Positions 16,548-24,906 are shown, counted from the first letter of the stretch. The stretch: DNA of 64,000 nt from Streptomyces sp. NRRL WC-3626 (GCF_000718785.1 NZ_JOCA01000002.1:496001-560000); one strand, 5' to 3'. Program-made: numbers and translations. The notes: a model not told the origin generated them from the sequence alone.

Positions 16548-17633
16548 CTAGTTCTCGAGCCGCACCGGCATCAGGATCGAGAACGTGTGCTCGTCGTCCG
16601 GGCGGCGGATCGCCAGGGGCGCCGTGGGGTCGCCGAGCTCGAGGACCAGCCGGTCGTCGGCCCCGGCGGCGAGGGCGTCCAGAAGGAACGCGCGGTTGAC
16701 GGCGACGAGATCCGGGCCGTCGGCACCCTCTCCGGCCACAGCGACGGAGCCGTCCTCCGGTACCCGCAGCACGGTGAGTTCGTGGGACCCGGTGTCCGGG
16801 TCCTCGTGCGTGCGGACCGGACCGGTGCGCACCGCCTCCCGGAAGGCCGGCACGTCCACCGCGGCGCGCCGCCCGGCCGGGAGGCGGACCAGCCTCCGGT
16901 AGTCGGGGAAGTCGTGGCCGAGGCACTGGCCGGCCGTCTGCCGGTCCCCGGTCTCCAGGCTCATCCGGTCCCCGTCCACGGCGAGCCGGACCTGTCCCTC
17001 CCCGTCCAGCAGCGCCCGCATCGCGTCGGCGAGCGGCAGCGGCACCGTGACCTGGACGCGGGTCCCCTCGTGCCCGTCGGCGGCGGTGCGCGCCACGGCC
17101 ATCCGGTACCGGTCGGTGGCCACCAGGCGCATCGCGCCGTCCTCGACGTCGAAGTGGATGCCGGCCAGCATGGGCAGCTCCGGGTCGGCCCGGGCCGCGA
17201 ACCGGACCGCGTCAAGCGCGGCGGCCAGCCCGTCGGCCGAGAGGGACAGCCGTACGGCCGTGTCGGTACGGAGCGAGGTCATGGGGTTCTCCCTGTGATC
17301 GAGTAGGGCTCGGAGCGCGGAGAACGCGGCGCGGGCATCGGTCAGCCCCTGCTCCAGCCGGCGCAGATGCGCCTCGAGGAGCTGCCGTACGAGATCGGTG
17401 TCGGACCAGCCGGCCAGCACCAGCCGGATGTCCGCCAGCGGCATCCCGGCCCGCCGCAGCCGGGCGAGGAGCCGGGCCTCGTCCAGCTGCCCGGGGGCGT
17501 ACCAGCGGTAGCCGCTGACCGGGTCCACCCGGTCGGGCACCAGGACGCCGGCCCGGTCGTAGAACCGCAGGGCGCTCACGCCCAGCCCGCTCTCCCGGGC
17601 CATCTCACCAATGCTGCGCATCTCGCTCTCCAC
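16548..17633 (-). CDS. MerR-family regulator fused to a DNA polymerase III beta-clamp-like module
   Basis: This 361-residue protein joins two unrelated modules. Residues about 5-73 are a MerR winged helix (IGEMARESGLGVSALRFYDR, then SGYRWYAPGQLDEARLL), followed by a helical linker to about 115. From about 118 to the end it looks like DnaN: LVATDRYRMAVA at about 168-179 corresponds to the clamp's conserved TDR.R segment, and the C terminus ends ILMPVRL plus two residues, as DnaN ends in MPMRL-type sequence. About 245 clamp-like residues fit two of the usual three clamp domains. The role is unknown. An in-frame ATG at 17282, at the module boundary, has AGGGAG six bases upstream and could start the clamp part alone. 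Confidence 0.85.
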   Translation of the reverse strand: MESEMRSIGEMARESGLGVSALRFYDRAGVLVPDRVDPVSGYRWYAPGQLDEARLLARLRRAGMPLADIRLVLAGWSDTDLVRQLLEAHLRRLEQGLTDARAAFSALRALLDHRENPMTSLRTDTAVRLSLSADGLAAALDAVRFAARADPELPMLAGIHFDVEDGAMRLVATDRYRMAVARTAADGHEGTRVQVTVPLPLADAMRALLDGEGQVRLAVDGDRMSLETGDRQTAGQCLGHDFPDYRRLVRLPAGRRAAVDVPAFREAVRTGPVRTHEDPDTGSHELTVLRVPEDGSVAVAGEGADGPDLVAVNRAFLLDALAAGADDRLVLELGDPTAPLAIRRPDDEHTFSILMPVRLEN

Positions 17634-17789
17634 ACCCGGAACCCTGATCCCTCGACAAGGTCGAGGGTCAACCCCGGCGGATCGTCACGCCTGGTCCCGT
17701 GCAGGGCCGTACGGGTGATGGCTTCACCCGACCCGGCGGACCCGCGGCCACCGGCGTACCACGGGCGCACGGGGGCGCGTTGGAACGGC

Positions 17790-18095
17790 ATGGACAGCAC
17801 TGAGACGGCGCGGCGCCTTCTCGGGCACGACGCCGCGGGCCGGTTGTACGCCGAACTCACCAGCGGGTACGGCGGTCATACGCCGATCTACACGGCCCTC
17901 GTCGAGGAGTGGCGGGCCAGGGGACACACCGTCCCGGAACACCGTGACGGCCTGTGGGCCTCCTTCGCCGCCGCCACGGCCGGCGAGCGCGCGACGGTGC
18001 TGCCCGTGCCGTTCCCCGTCCCGCTGCTGGGGCCGGCCACCGGGGACGACTCCGAGGAGGTCACCAGCCCTCCGACCCCGCGGGCTCCGCACTGA
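17790..18095 (+). CDS. Small hypothetical protein, Streptomyces type
   Basis: This is a 101-residue protein of unknown function. It has a helical N-terminal half (ETARRLLGHDAAGRLYAELTSG, with short breaks in homologue-like fashion) and a Pro-rich C terminus. It has no signal peptide, membrane segment or cysteine. The start ATG at 17790 is the best candidate because the frame upstream is low complexity. Its 3' end overlaps the convergent gene by 35 bases. It diverges from the MerR-clamp gene across about 156 bases, so the two could share a regulatory region. Codon pattern is normal for the window, which supports a real gene. Confidence 0.55.
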   Translation: MDSTETARRLLGHDAAGRLYAELTSGYGGHTPIYTALVEEWRARGHTVPEHRDGLWASFAAATAGERATVLPVPFPVPLLGPATGDDSEEVTSPPTPRAPH

Positions 18096-18549
18096 CCGGC
18101 GCCAGCACGGCCAGCGTGCCGGTCGCCCGGCGCAGGGCGAGTTCGAGCGGGCCGGGAGCGTGCAGGGCGCCGGTGCCGTCCGGCGGGACGAGCCACTCCA
18201 GCCGCCCGGCGGGCCGGTACGGCGGCGGCACGGCGACCCAGGACCCCCGGCCCACGTGCCGCACCCCGAACCCGACCCATTCGCTGACCGGGTCGGGCGG
18301 CAGGAAGAACCCCACTCTGCGTGCGGTGACGTCCACGAGAGTGGGCCCCGGCACCTTGAGGGGATCGCGCCACAGGATGTCGAGGGCGAGCAGCCCGAGC
18401 CGGTCGGGCACGCTCAGCACGTCCCAGTACCGGCCCGCCGCGAGCAGCGCCGTGCCCTTGCCGTGGTCCCACTCGCGCTTGCACTCCTGCGGGTCGGTGG
18501 CCGCCGCGGCCAGCCATTCGACGGCTTGCTTCCACATGGAGCTGTGCAT
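18061..18549 (-). CDS. Conserved Streptomyces hypothetical protein
   Basis: This 162-residue protein has no domain I can name. It contains CKREWDHGKGTALLAAGRYWDVL near the N terminus, the strand-like segment VGFFLPPDPVSEW, and GSWVAVPPPYRPAGRLEWLVPP. Similar proteins occur widely in Streptomyces without assigned function. It looks like a compact cytoplasmic alpha/beta protein with no signal or membrane segment. Alternative starts are ATG 18549 and ATG 18537. Its 3' end overlaps the small convergent gene by 35 bases, and its promoter faces the DUF5997 terminator region. Confidence 0.7.
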   Translation of the reverse strand: MHSSMWKQAVEWLAAAATDPQECKREWDHGKGTALLAAGRYWDVLSVPDRLGLLALDILWRDPLKVPGPTLVDVTARRVGFFLPPDPVSEWVGFGVRHVGRGSWVAVPPPYRPAGRLEWLVPPDGTGALHAPGPLELALRRATGTLAVLAPVSAEPAGSEGW

Positions 18550-18659
18550 GACCCCCCACCCCGGGCACGTTCGGCCGCGCCACCGGGGGCGCGTGCGGTA
18601 CCGACATGCTGGTAGATATTTCTATCCACCGGAAGGGTGGCGCGGGCTGGCGTTTGAGG

Positions 18660-19052
18660 TCAGTCCTCCTGCGCGGCGCGCTCGGCGTCGCGCTTCTTCA
18701 GGCGGGCGGTCTCCTTGCGGACCTCGGCCTGGGTGGCCCGCTCCCGTTCCAGCCACTCGGGGCGCTGCTCCTTCAGCGCCTCGATCTGCTCGGTGGTGAG
18801 TGCCTCGGTGACCCCGCCGCGCGCGAGCCCGGCGATGGACACGCCCAGCTTCGCCGCGACCACGGGGCGGGGGTGGGGGCCGTCGCGCCGCAGGTCCCGC
18901 AGCCACTGCGGCGGGTCCGACTGGAGCGCGTTCAGCTCGGCGCGTGAGACGACACCCTCCCGGAAGTCGGCGGGGGTGGCGTCGAGGTACACACCCAGCT
19001 TCTTCGCCGCGGTCGCGGGCTTCATCGTCTGGGTGCTCTGGTGCTGCGTCAT
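18660..19052 (-). CDS. DUF5997 family protein
   Basis: This 130-residue basic, helical protein has KPATAAKKLGVYLDATPADFR, then SRAELNALQSDPPQWLRDLRRDGPHPR (quoted with natural breaks), and a charged C terminus rich in Lys/Arg/Glu. I recognise it as the actinobacterial DUF5997 family, function unknown. The start ATG at 19052 leaves only 58 bases to the divergent gene for an HTH-less LysR-type effector domain, an arrangement I recall as recurrent in Streptomyces. The segment with PRPVVAAKLGVSIAGLARGG has some helix-turn-helix character, so DNA binding is possible but unproven. Confidence 0.8.
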   Translation of the reverse strand: MTQHQSTQTMKPATAAKKLGVYLDATPADFREGVVSRAELNALQSDPPQWLRDLRRDGPHPRPVVAAKLGVSIAGLARGGVTEALTTEQIEALKEQRPEWLERERATQAEVRKETARLKKRDAERAAQED

Positions 19053-19110
19053 GGCGTCCAGGGTATCGAGCGTGTGCACGGCCGCCGACCACGGCCGGTA
19101 ACCTGGCCAG

Positions 19111-19848
19111 GTGACAGGCTCGGAAGTGTCCCCCTCGTTCCGGCTCGTGTACGTACCCGGCGTGATGCCCGGAAAATGGGTGCGCATCTGGAACGAGCGG
19201 CTGCCCGACGTCCCGCTGACCCTCACGCAGGTGCCCGCCGGCACGGCGCAGGGGCTGCTGCTGGACGGCGACGCCGACGCGGGTCTCGTACGGCTGCCCG
19301 TCGACCGTGCGGTCCTCAGCGCGATCCCCCTCTACACCGAGCAGACGGTCGTCGTGGTGCCCAAGGACCACCTGGTCACGGCGGCCGAAACGGTGACTCC
19401 GGAGGATCTGGCCGACGACATCGTGCTGCACCCCCTGGACGACGTCCTGGCCTGGGAGAGCCTGCCCGGCAGGCCGGCGCTCGAACGCCCCGCGACCACC
19501 GCCGACGCGATCGAGCTCGTCGCCGCCGGCATCGGCGTGCTCGTCGTCCCCCTGTCGCTCGCCCGGCTGCACCACCGCAAGGACCTCACCCACCGGCCGC
19601 TCGACGGGGCTCCCGAGTCGGCTGTGGCGCTGTCCTGGCCCGAGGGGGCGACGACGGACCGGGTGGAGGACTTCATCGGGATCGTCCGCGGCCGCACCGT
19701 CAACAGCACCCGCGGCCGCAGGCAGGAGCCCGAGAAGAAGGCCGAACGCGCTCCCCGGCGGCAGCCGCCGGCCGGCCGGGGCGGCCGGGGCGCGGCCGCC
19801 GGGAAGACGAAGAACCCGCGGCGCGGCCGGCCTCGCCGCGGGTCCTGA
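19111..19848 (+). CDS. LysR-type substrate-binding domain protein lacking the DNA-binding domain
   Basis: This 245-residue protein starts directly with the effector fold of LysR regulators: FRLVYVPGVMPGKW, a VPAGTAQGLLLDGDADAGLV segment typical of the first lobe, then VVVPKDHLV and GIGVLVVPLSLARL. There is no N-terminal winged helix. Residues after about 195 form a Lys/Arg/Gly/Pro-rich tail ending in RRGRPRRGS-like sequence that could bind nucleic acid. The GTG start at 19111 is 58 bases from the divergent DUF5997 start, and the pair may work together. It has no signal peptide, so it is probably a cytoplasmic small-molecule sensor, though its output is unknown. Confidence 0.85.
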   Translation: MTGSEVSPSFRLVYVPGVMPGKWVRIWNERLPDVPLTLTQVPAGTAQGLLLDGDADAGLVRLPVDRAVLSAIPLYTEQTVVVVPKDHLVTAAETVTPEDLADDIVLHPLDDVLAWESLPGRPALERPATTADAIELVAAGIGVLVVPLSLARLHHRKDLTHRPLDGAPESAVALSWPEGATTDRVEDFIGIVRGRTVNSTRGRRQEPEKKAERAPRRQPPAGRGGRGAAAGKTKNPRRGRPRRGS

Positions 19849-19855
19849 CCAGGCT

Positions 19856-20605
19856 CTAGCGGACGGTCTCCGAGGGGGAGGGCGCCGGGGACACCGTGTT
19901 GAGGTCCTCCAGCTCCTTGGGGATCTCCAGTGCGAGGACCGGCGCGCCCGCCTGCGGTGCCGGCGGCGTCACCTGCTCCTGCGGCATCTTCGGCGGGCTG
20001 GTCTGCTGGAAGTTGACCTGCTCGTGATTGACCAGCCCGGTCTTCTCCAGCACCGTGATGTGGTCCAGCACGGTGTCGTTGGCCTGGTCGGCGAGCTGCC
20101 GCACCAGCGTGTTCCGGGTGTTGGCCCGGATGTTGGCGATGGCGGGGAAGATCTGCCCGTGCGTCACGCGCATGATGTTCACCGCCGTGGAGTCGAACTC
20201 CTTGCCGGTGGTGGACTTCACCGTCTCCACGAACCCCTGCTGCTGCGGCGACGCCTGGTTCGGCAGTGTGATGCCGAGCTCCAGGGCGATCCTGCGGCAG
20301 CTGGCGTCGAGCCGGCCGTGGCCGACGATCAGATGCTCGCCCACCACCTTCATCTCCGGGGTCGTCCCCTGCTCCAGTGCCAGCAGTCCCAGCGGGTGCT
20401 CCCACAGTCCGGCCGCGCGCACCTTGACCACGAAGTCGCGGTCCGCCTCGGTCATCGGGCCGTAGTTCGTGTTGGCCACCACCCGGTCCGGCTTGCTCGA
20501 TGTGTTCTGTACGCCCAGCATGGTGGGGTAGGCGAGCGCGGTGAGGGTGAGGATCATGGCTCCGCCCACGAACGCGGTTCCTGCCGTGCTGCGCGAGATG
20601 CGCAT
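19856..20605 (-). CDS. DUF4142 family exported protein
   Basis: This 249-residue protein begins with a short basic stretch and one hydrophobic helix (about 8-30), so it is exported or membrane-anchored. The central part (about 50-185) is the four-helix DUF4142 domain, with MTEADRDFVVKVRAAGLWEHPLG near its start and conserved His residues (EHLIVGHGRLD). DUF4142 resembles ferritin-like bundles, but the function is unknown. The C-terminal 50 residues are Pro-rich and probably disordered. A short dyad GGAAA/TTTCC (20679-20691) lies between it and the upstream GH127 gene. It converges with the LysR-like gene across 7 bases. Confidence 0.85.
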   Translation of the reverse strand: MRISRSTAGTAFVGGAMILTLTALAYPTMLGVQNTSSKPDRVVANTNYGPMTEADRDFVVKVRAAGLWEHPLGLLALEQGTTPEMKVVGEHLIVGHGRLDASCRRIALELGITLPNQASPQQQGFVETVKSTTGKEFDSTAVNIMRVTHGQIFPAIANIRANTRNTLVRQLADQANDTVLDHITVLEKTGLVNHEQVNFQQTSPPKMPQEQVTPPAPQAGAPVLALEIPKELEDLNTVSPAPSPSETVR

Positions 20606-20700
20606 CGTGCCTCCTGGGATGTGAACGGCCCAACAGCAGGGAGTACGGACGGGAGACGCGAGTCAATCAATCGTTCCGGGAAAGATTTTCCGGGACGGTC

Positions 20701-23517
20701 TCAGTCGGCGTAGGTGGCGCGCCGCGCCGTGCTCACCACCGTGTCGCCGTCGGCCCGGCTCAGCAGACCGGCGGACACCCAGGCGTCCACCGCCGACCGC
20801 ACCCGTGCCACCAGCGCACCCTTGTCACGGAAGGGCGCCGCGGCCCAGATCTCGTCCAGCAGCGTCGTGCCGTCGCTGCGGGCGGGGTTGGCGACTCCGG
20901 AGTCGGACGTGCCGAAGATCACACGCGGTTCGGAGCGCCGGATGTAGGCGTGGGTGGGGTCCTCGGTTCCCTCGGCGAAGGGCGCCAGCTCGATCCCGTC
21001 CAGCGTGAAGTGCAGGGGTCTGCCCGGGACCGGGGTGAGGGAGGGCAGCAGATCGCCGGAGAGGCCCGCGTTGCCGTACAGCCCCAACCGCAGGGCGTCC
21101 GGCCCCGGATGACGGGCGACCAGGTTGGCCGGACCGTACGACAGGGCCTGCAGCGAGGGGTCGTCGGGCGTCCGCTCCACCCGCAGCCGGAACGGCACGG
21201 AGATCCGTACGGTGTCACCGGCACGCCAGGTCCGAGTGACGCCGAAGTAGCGGCCGGGGACCGGAGTGCCCGGCACGGCACGCCCGTTGACGGTCACCCG
21301 GAAGCCCGCGTCCGCCCAGGACGGCACCCGCAGCAGCAGCGTGAAGGTCGCCCGCCCGCCGCCGAGGGTGAGTGTGCTGCCCTGCTCCTCGGGGTAGCGG
21401 GTGGTCTGTGTGACCGTGACGCCCTTCTCGGCCCAGGTCAGCCGGGAGGCGCTGTAGAGGTTGACGTACAGGGCGCTTGCGTCGGCCGCCGCGAAGTACA
21501 CCGAGTCCTGGTACTTCGTGGCGCTCTCCATGCCGGTGCCCTCGCAGCAGGTCGTGCCCTGCTTGGGCGTGTAGTCCCGCACATGCCCGGGTGTCAGGCC
21601 GATGAAGTAGGTGACGAGCGGCTTCTCCGCGTCCGCCCGGTCCTGCTTGGAGCCGAGCACCTGGTTGAACAGGGCCCGCTCGTAGTAGTCCATGTACGCC
21701 GGGTCCTGCTCGTGGAAGAAGAGGGCCCGGCTCAGCTTGAGCATGTTGTACGCGCAGCAGGACTCGGCGGTGGTGTCGGTGACCGTGCCCGCGATCACGT
21801 CCCGGGCCTTCCAGAACTCGCCGCTGCTGGTGCCGCCGATCGCGTACACACGGTGCGGTACGACCATGCCCCAGAAGTTCTTCGCGGCCGTGAGGTAGCG
21901 CTCCTCGCCCGTCTCGTCGTGCAGCCGCACCAGACCCGTGAAGACCGGGATGTGCTGGTTGGCGTGCAGCCCGTCGAGGACGTCGGTGTTCGCGGCGCAG
22001 GCGTCGATGAGCCGGTCCAGGTCGAACAGCCGGGCCAGAGCCAGGTGTTCGGCCCGCCCGGTGATCGCGTGCAGATCGCAGACCGCCTCGACGACGCCGC
22101 CGAACTCCCCGCTGGAGAACAGCCCCCACATCCGCTGCAGGGTGGCCGCCGGCAGCACGGACAGCCGCGCGTGCATCCAGTCGCACAGGCCGGACGCGAG
22201 GTCGAGCGCCCGGCCGTCGTCGGTGGCGAGATACGCGTCCAGCAGCCCTCTGAGGATCTTGTGCGCGGTGTAGTAGGGCGCCCACACACGGGTGTAGTCA
22301 CTGCCGGTCATCGACTCCAGCTCGATGAACTGCGTCTCCGGGTACGCGGCGAGGAAGCCGGGATGGCTGGGCGCGCCCCAGGTGCGGCGCAGTGTGGCGT
22401 CCAGCCCCCGGCCGGAGGCGTCGGCGAACGTCGACCCGGTGGTCTCGTGGAAGGCGTACGACGCCAGATCGCCCCGGCCGGTGGAGGCGTCGGCGGCAGG
22501 GCGGTCCCGCAACTCGGTGATCTCGCCGGCGGTCAGCGCCCGTGAGAACACCTCGACGTCCCCGAAGGCGCCCGCGAACACCGGGTCGGCGGGGAAGTTC
22601 GAGCGCCCCAGCCAGTGGTGGGCGAGCGTGCCGAGCGCGGCCGGGGTCAGGGTCATGGCCGTGTTACGGGCGACGGCGGCGCCGTCGACGTAGAGGGTGC
22701 CCGTGCCGTCGGCCAGGGTGACGGCCAGATGGCTCCACTCGCCGAGCGGCAGCGGCGCGCTGCCGTCGAGGCCCTGCTCGCCGCCCGGCCCCGAGGTGGT
22801 GACGGCGAAGCGGGGCACCCCGTTCCCGTTGCGCGCCGCCAGATACAGATAGCGGGTGGTGTCGTCGCCGAAGTCGAAGACCCTGGCCCAGGCGGCGTCG
22901 TGCGCGGGGCGCACCCACGCGGACAGGGTGAGCGCGGGGGAGCCGGCGAGTACGGCCGGTGGCAGGTCCACGTACTGGTGGGAGCCGCGTACGTTCTCCG
23001 CCGCGCGGCCGAACCGTCCCTCCACGCTCAGCACGGCCGGTGCGCGGCGCAGCGCCTCCCGCACCTCGGTCAGGGCGTCGACCATGGTGGTGATCCGGTC
23101 CGCGAAGACCTGCTCGCCCGTGCCCCGGTGGGCCTGCGCCAGCATGGTGAGGAAATGGCCGGTGTAGTGCCCGCGCAGATTGCCGTTGGCCTCCCCGTCC
23201 AGCCCCTCCCAGCCGCCGGGGGCGACCGCGCCCCGGGTGGACAGGCCGGCGTTGGCGCGGAAGACCTGGAGCAGCCGGTGCACGTCGTAGCCGCGGGCGT
23301 GGTCGAGCATCAGCTGCCGTTTGCCGGCGAAGACGCCCGGTCCGAGTGTCACGTCCTCCAGCGCGAACGGCCGTACGGTCCACGCCGCGGGCAGCCGGGG
23401 GGCGGCGGCCGGTGCGTTCGATGCCGCGACCGCGCGTCCTGCGGCCGCGGCGGAGACCGCGGTCGCCGTCAGGGCGGCGGCCTGGAAGAGGGTTCGTCGG
23501 GAGAGGGGCCGTGCCAT
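20701..23517 (-). CDS. Secreted GH127 beta-L-arabinofuranosidase with inserted LamG domain
   Basis: This 938-residue protein has a Tat signal (SRRTLFQAA, hydrophobic stretch, Ala-rich cleavage region by about residue 32). The catalytic part is GH127 (DUF1680): it has TTAESCCAYNMLKLSR near 586, supplying the Glu and Cys metal ligands, and TTCCEGTG near 656, the Cys pair that includes the nucleophile in characterised GH127 enzymes. Between about residues 160 and 380 the barrel is interrupted by a concanavalin-like LamG module (LTLSAWVRP, WSHLAVTLADGTGTLYVDG). It probably removes beta-L-arabinofuranose from plant glycans or glycoproteins outside the cell. It stands alone with its own promoter; no sugar transporter adjoins it. 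Confidence 0.9.
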   Translation of the reverse strand: MARPLSRRTLFQAAALTATAVSAAAAGRAVAASNAPAAAPRLPAAWTVRPFALEDVTLGPGVFAGKRQLMLDHARGYDVHRLLQVFRANAGLSTRGAVAPGGWEGLDGEANGNLRGHYTGHFLTMLAQAHRGTGEQVFADRITTMVDALTEVREALRRAPAVLSVEGRFGRAAENVRGSHQYVDLPPAVLAGSPALTLSAWVRPAHDAAWARVFDFGDDTTRYLYLAARNGNGVPRFAVTTSGPGGEQGLDGSAPLPLGEWSHLAVTLADGTGTLYVDGAAVARNTAMTLTPAALGTLAHHWLGRSNFPADPVFAGAFGDVEVFSRALTAGEITELRDRPAADASTGRGDLASYAFHETTGSTFADASGRGLDATLRRTWGAPSHPGFLAAYPETQFIELESMTGSDYTRVWAPYYTAHKILRGLLDAYLATDDGRALDLASGLCDWMHARLSVLPAATLQRMWGLFSSGEFGGVVEAVCDLHAITGRAEHLALARLFDLDRLIDACAANTDVLDGLHANQHIPVFTGLVRLHDETGEERYLTAAKNFWGMVVPHRVYAIGGTSSGEFWKARDVIAGTVTDTTAESCCAYNMLKLSRALFFHEQDPAYMDYYERALFNQVLGSKQDRADAEKPLVTYFIGLTPGHVRDYTPKQGTTCCEGTGMESATKYQDSVYFAAADASALYVNLYSASRLTWAEKGVTVTQTTRYPEEQGSTLTLGGGRATFTLLLRVPSWADAGFRVTVNGRAVPGTPVPGRYFGVTRTWRAGDTVRISVPFRLRVERTPDDPSLQALSYGPANLVARHPGPDALRLGLYGNAGLSGDLLPSLTPVPGRPLHFTLDGIELAPFAEGTEDPTHAYIRRSEPRVIFGTSDSGVANPARSDGTTLLDEIWAAAPFRDKGALVARVRSAVDAWVSAGLLSRADGDTVVSTARRATYAD

Positions 23518-23635
23518 GGGATGCTCCTCTGTTCGGTGGGGCGAACGCTGTACGAACGGTCGGCCAGACGATAGGGAGGGCACGGAAAGGCGTCAACGGT
23601 GCGGGAGCGATCGGTTCCGGACGCGTCGACGGCGT

Positions 23636-24331
23636 TCAGGGACGCCGGGCGGACTCCGTCAGCCAGTCGTACGCCGCCCGCGCCGTGAACTCCGGCTGAC
23701 CGCCCCGCAACAGCAGTCCGGCGGTGGCGAACTCGGGGGCGTCGGCCTGCGCGGCGACATAGGGGACCGCGATGCAGCGCATGCCCGCGGCGTGCGCGGC
23801 GGCGGCGCCCGGGGCCGCGTCCTCGACCACCACGCAGTCGGCCGGCTCCGCGCCGAGCCGGCCGGCCGCCTCCAGGAAGACGTCGGGGGCCGGTTTGCCC
23901 CGTGCGACCTCGTCGGCCGAGACGACGGTGCGCAGATGGGCGTCCAGGCCCGTCCCGGCCAGGATCGCCCCGATGGCGACGGGCGAGGAACCGGAGGCCA
24001 CGGCCATCGGCACGCCCTTGGCGGCCAGCAGTTCGACGAACGCCCGCATCTCGGGGTACACCCGCGTCGAGGCGGACGCCAGCCCCAGATAGTGGCGGTC
24101 CTTGACCGCGAGCAGTTCCTCGACCGGCGCGGACAGCCCGTAGCGCTCCCGCCAGTCGGCCAGCGTCTCGCGGGTGCTGATCCCGATGTAGCGCTCGTGC
24201 TCGGTCCAGGAGAAGTCCGGCACCCCGTACTCGGCGAGGGTCCGCTTTCCGGCCTCGTAGTAGTTCGGCTCGCTGTCCACGAGTGTTCCGTCGAGATCGA
24301 AGATGACCGAGAGGGGGCCGAGGTCGCTCAT
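23636..24331 (-). CDS. HAD-family phosphatase / beta-phosphoglucomutase-like hydrolase
   Basis: This 231-residue cytoplasmic protein has HAD motif I FDLDGTLVDSE (nucleophile Asp12, Asp14), motif II VASGSS, a conserved Lys in GKPAPD for motif III, and VVEDAAPGAAAAHAAGM for motif IV. The cap is a helical C1 type, as in beta-phosphoglucomutase and phosphoglycolate or sugar-phosphate phosphatases. The start is ATG 24331. The gene follows the Lrp-family regulator by 20 bases on the same strand, so the two may form an operon. The substrate cannot be read from the sequence. Confidence 0.9.
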   Translation of the reverse strand: MSDLGPLSVIFDLDGTLVDSEPNYYEAGKRTLAEYGVPDFSWTEHERYIGISTRETLADWRERYGLSAPVEELLAVKDRHYLGLASASTRVYPEMRAFVELLAAKGVPMAVASGSSPVAIGAILAGTGLDAHLRTVVSADEVARGKPAPDVFLEAAGRLGAEPADCVVVEDAAPGAAAAHAAGMRCIAVPYVAAQADAPEFATAGLLLRGGQPEFTARAAYDWLTESARRP

Positions 24332-24351
24332 GGGGTCCAGGATGACAGGGA

Positions 24352-24828
24352 TCACCGCCGGGCGGCCCGGCCGACCGCCTCCACCAGCGGCAGCAGCCGG
24401 TGCGGGACACGCTCGCGCAGCGCCACCTCGGTCCGGGTACGGACCACACCGGGCAGGCTGATCAACTCCTGGACCACGTCCTCCAGATGCGCGTTGTCCC
24501 GCGCCACCACCCGGGCCAGCAGATCGCCGCCGCCCGTGGTGGAGAACGCCTCGACGATCTCCGGTACGGCGGCCAGCGCGTCGCCCACCTCGTCCAGGTT
24601 CCCCTGGGTGACCTCGATGTGCACGAACGCGAGCACGGGGTGGCCCAGCGCGGCGGGGGAGAGGGCGGGCCCGGTGCCGGTGATCACGCCCTCGCGCTCC
24701 ATCCGGTCGAGCCGCGCCTGCAGCGTGCCGCGGGCGACCCCGAGGATCCGGGCGTACTCCCGCACGCTGGTGCGCGGCTGCTCCAGCAGCAGCCGCAGGA
24801 TGCGCGTGTCGAGCTCGTCCACCGCCAT
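24352..24828 (-). CDS. Lrp/AsnC-family transcriptional regulator
   Basis: This 158-residue regulator has an N-terminal winged helix (MAVDELDTRILRLLLEQPR, then GVARGTLQARLDRMEREG) and a C-terminal RAM ligand-binding domain (HPVLAFVHIEV, GGGDLLARVVARDNAHLE). Such proteins form octamers and respond to amino acids or related compounds. I chose ATG 24828, preceded by GGGGA; ATG 24855 would add nine residues. It diverges from a FUSC transporter gene. The shared region contains a near-perfect 17-bp palindrome and two further CCATTGG copies, so it probably controls the transporter and itself. Confidence 0.9.
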   Translation of the reverse strand: MAVDELDTRILRLLLEQPRTSVREYARILGVARGTLQARLDRMEREGVITGTGPALSPAALGHPVLAFVHIEVTQGNLDEVGDALAAVPEIVEAFSTTGGGDLLARVVARDNAHLEDVVQELISLPGVVRTRTEVALRERVPHRLLPLVEAVGRAARR

Positions 24829-24889
24829 GAGGGTCCCCGTCCCGCCGTCGGCCATTGGCATCCCGATGGTCCCGAGTGTGCCGAGAAAA

Positions 24890-24906
24890 CTGTACCAATG
24901 GTCCAG
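24890..24906. promoter_or_regulatory. Candidate Lrp/AsnC operator, 17-bp near-palindrome
   Basis: The sequence CTGTACCAATGGTCCAG matches its own reverse complement at 14 of 17 positions. Related CCATTGG cores occur at 24852-24858 and 24927-24933 in the same divergent region. Multiple spaced sites suit an oligomeric Lrp-type regulator. The assignment is by position. Confidence 0.5.

Noticed and set aside
20679..20691. GGAAA/TTTCC dyad between the GH127 and DUF4142 genes as a terminator.
   Set aside because: The stem is only 5 bp with a mismatch next to it; too weak to call terminator or operator.
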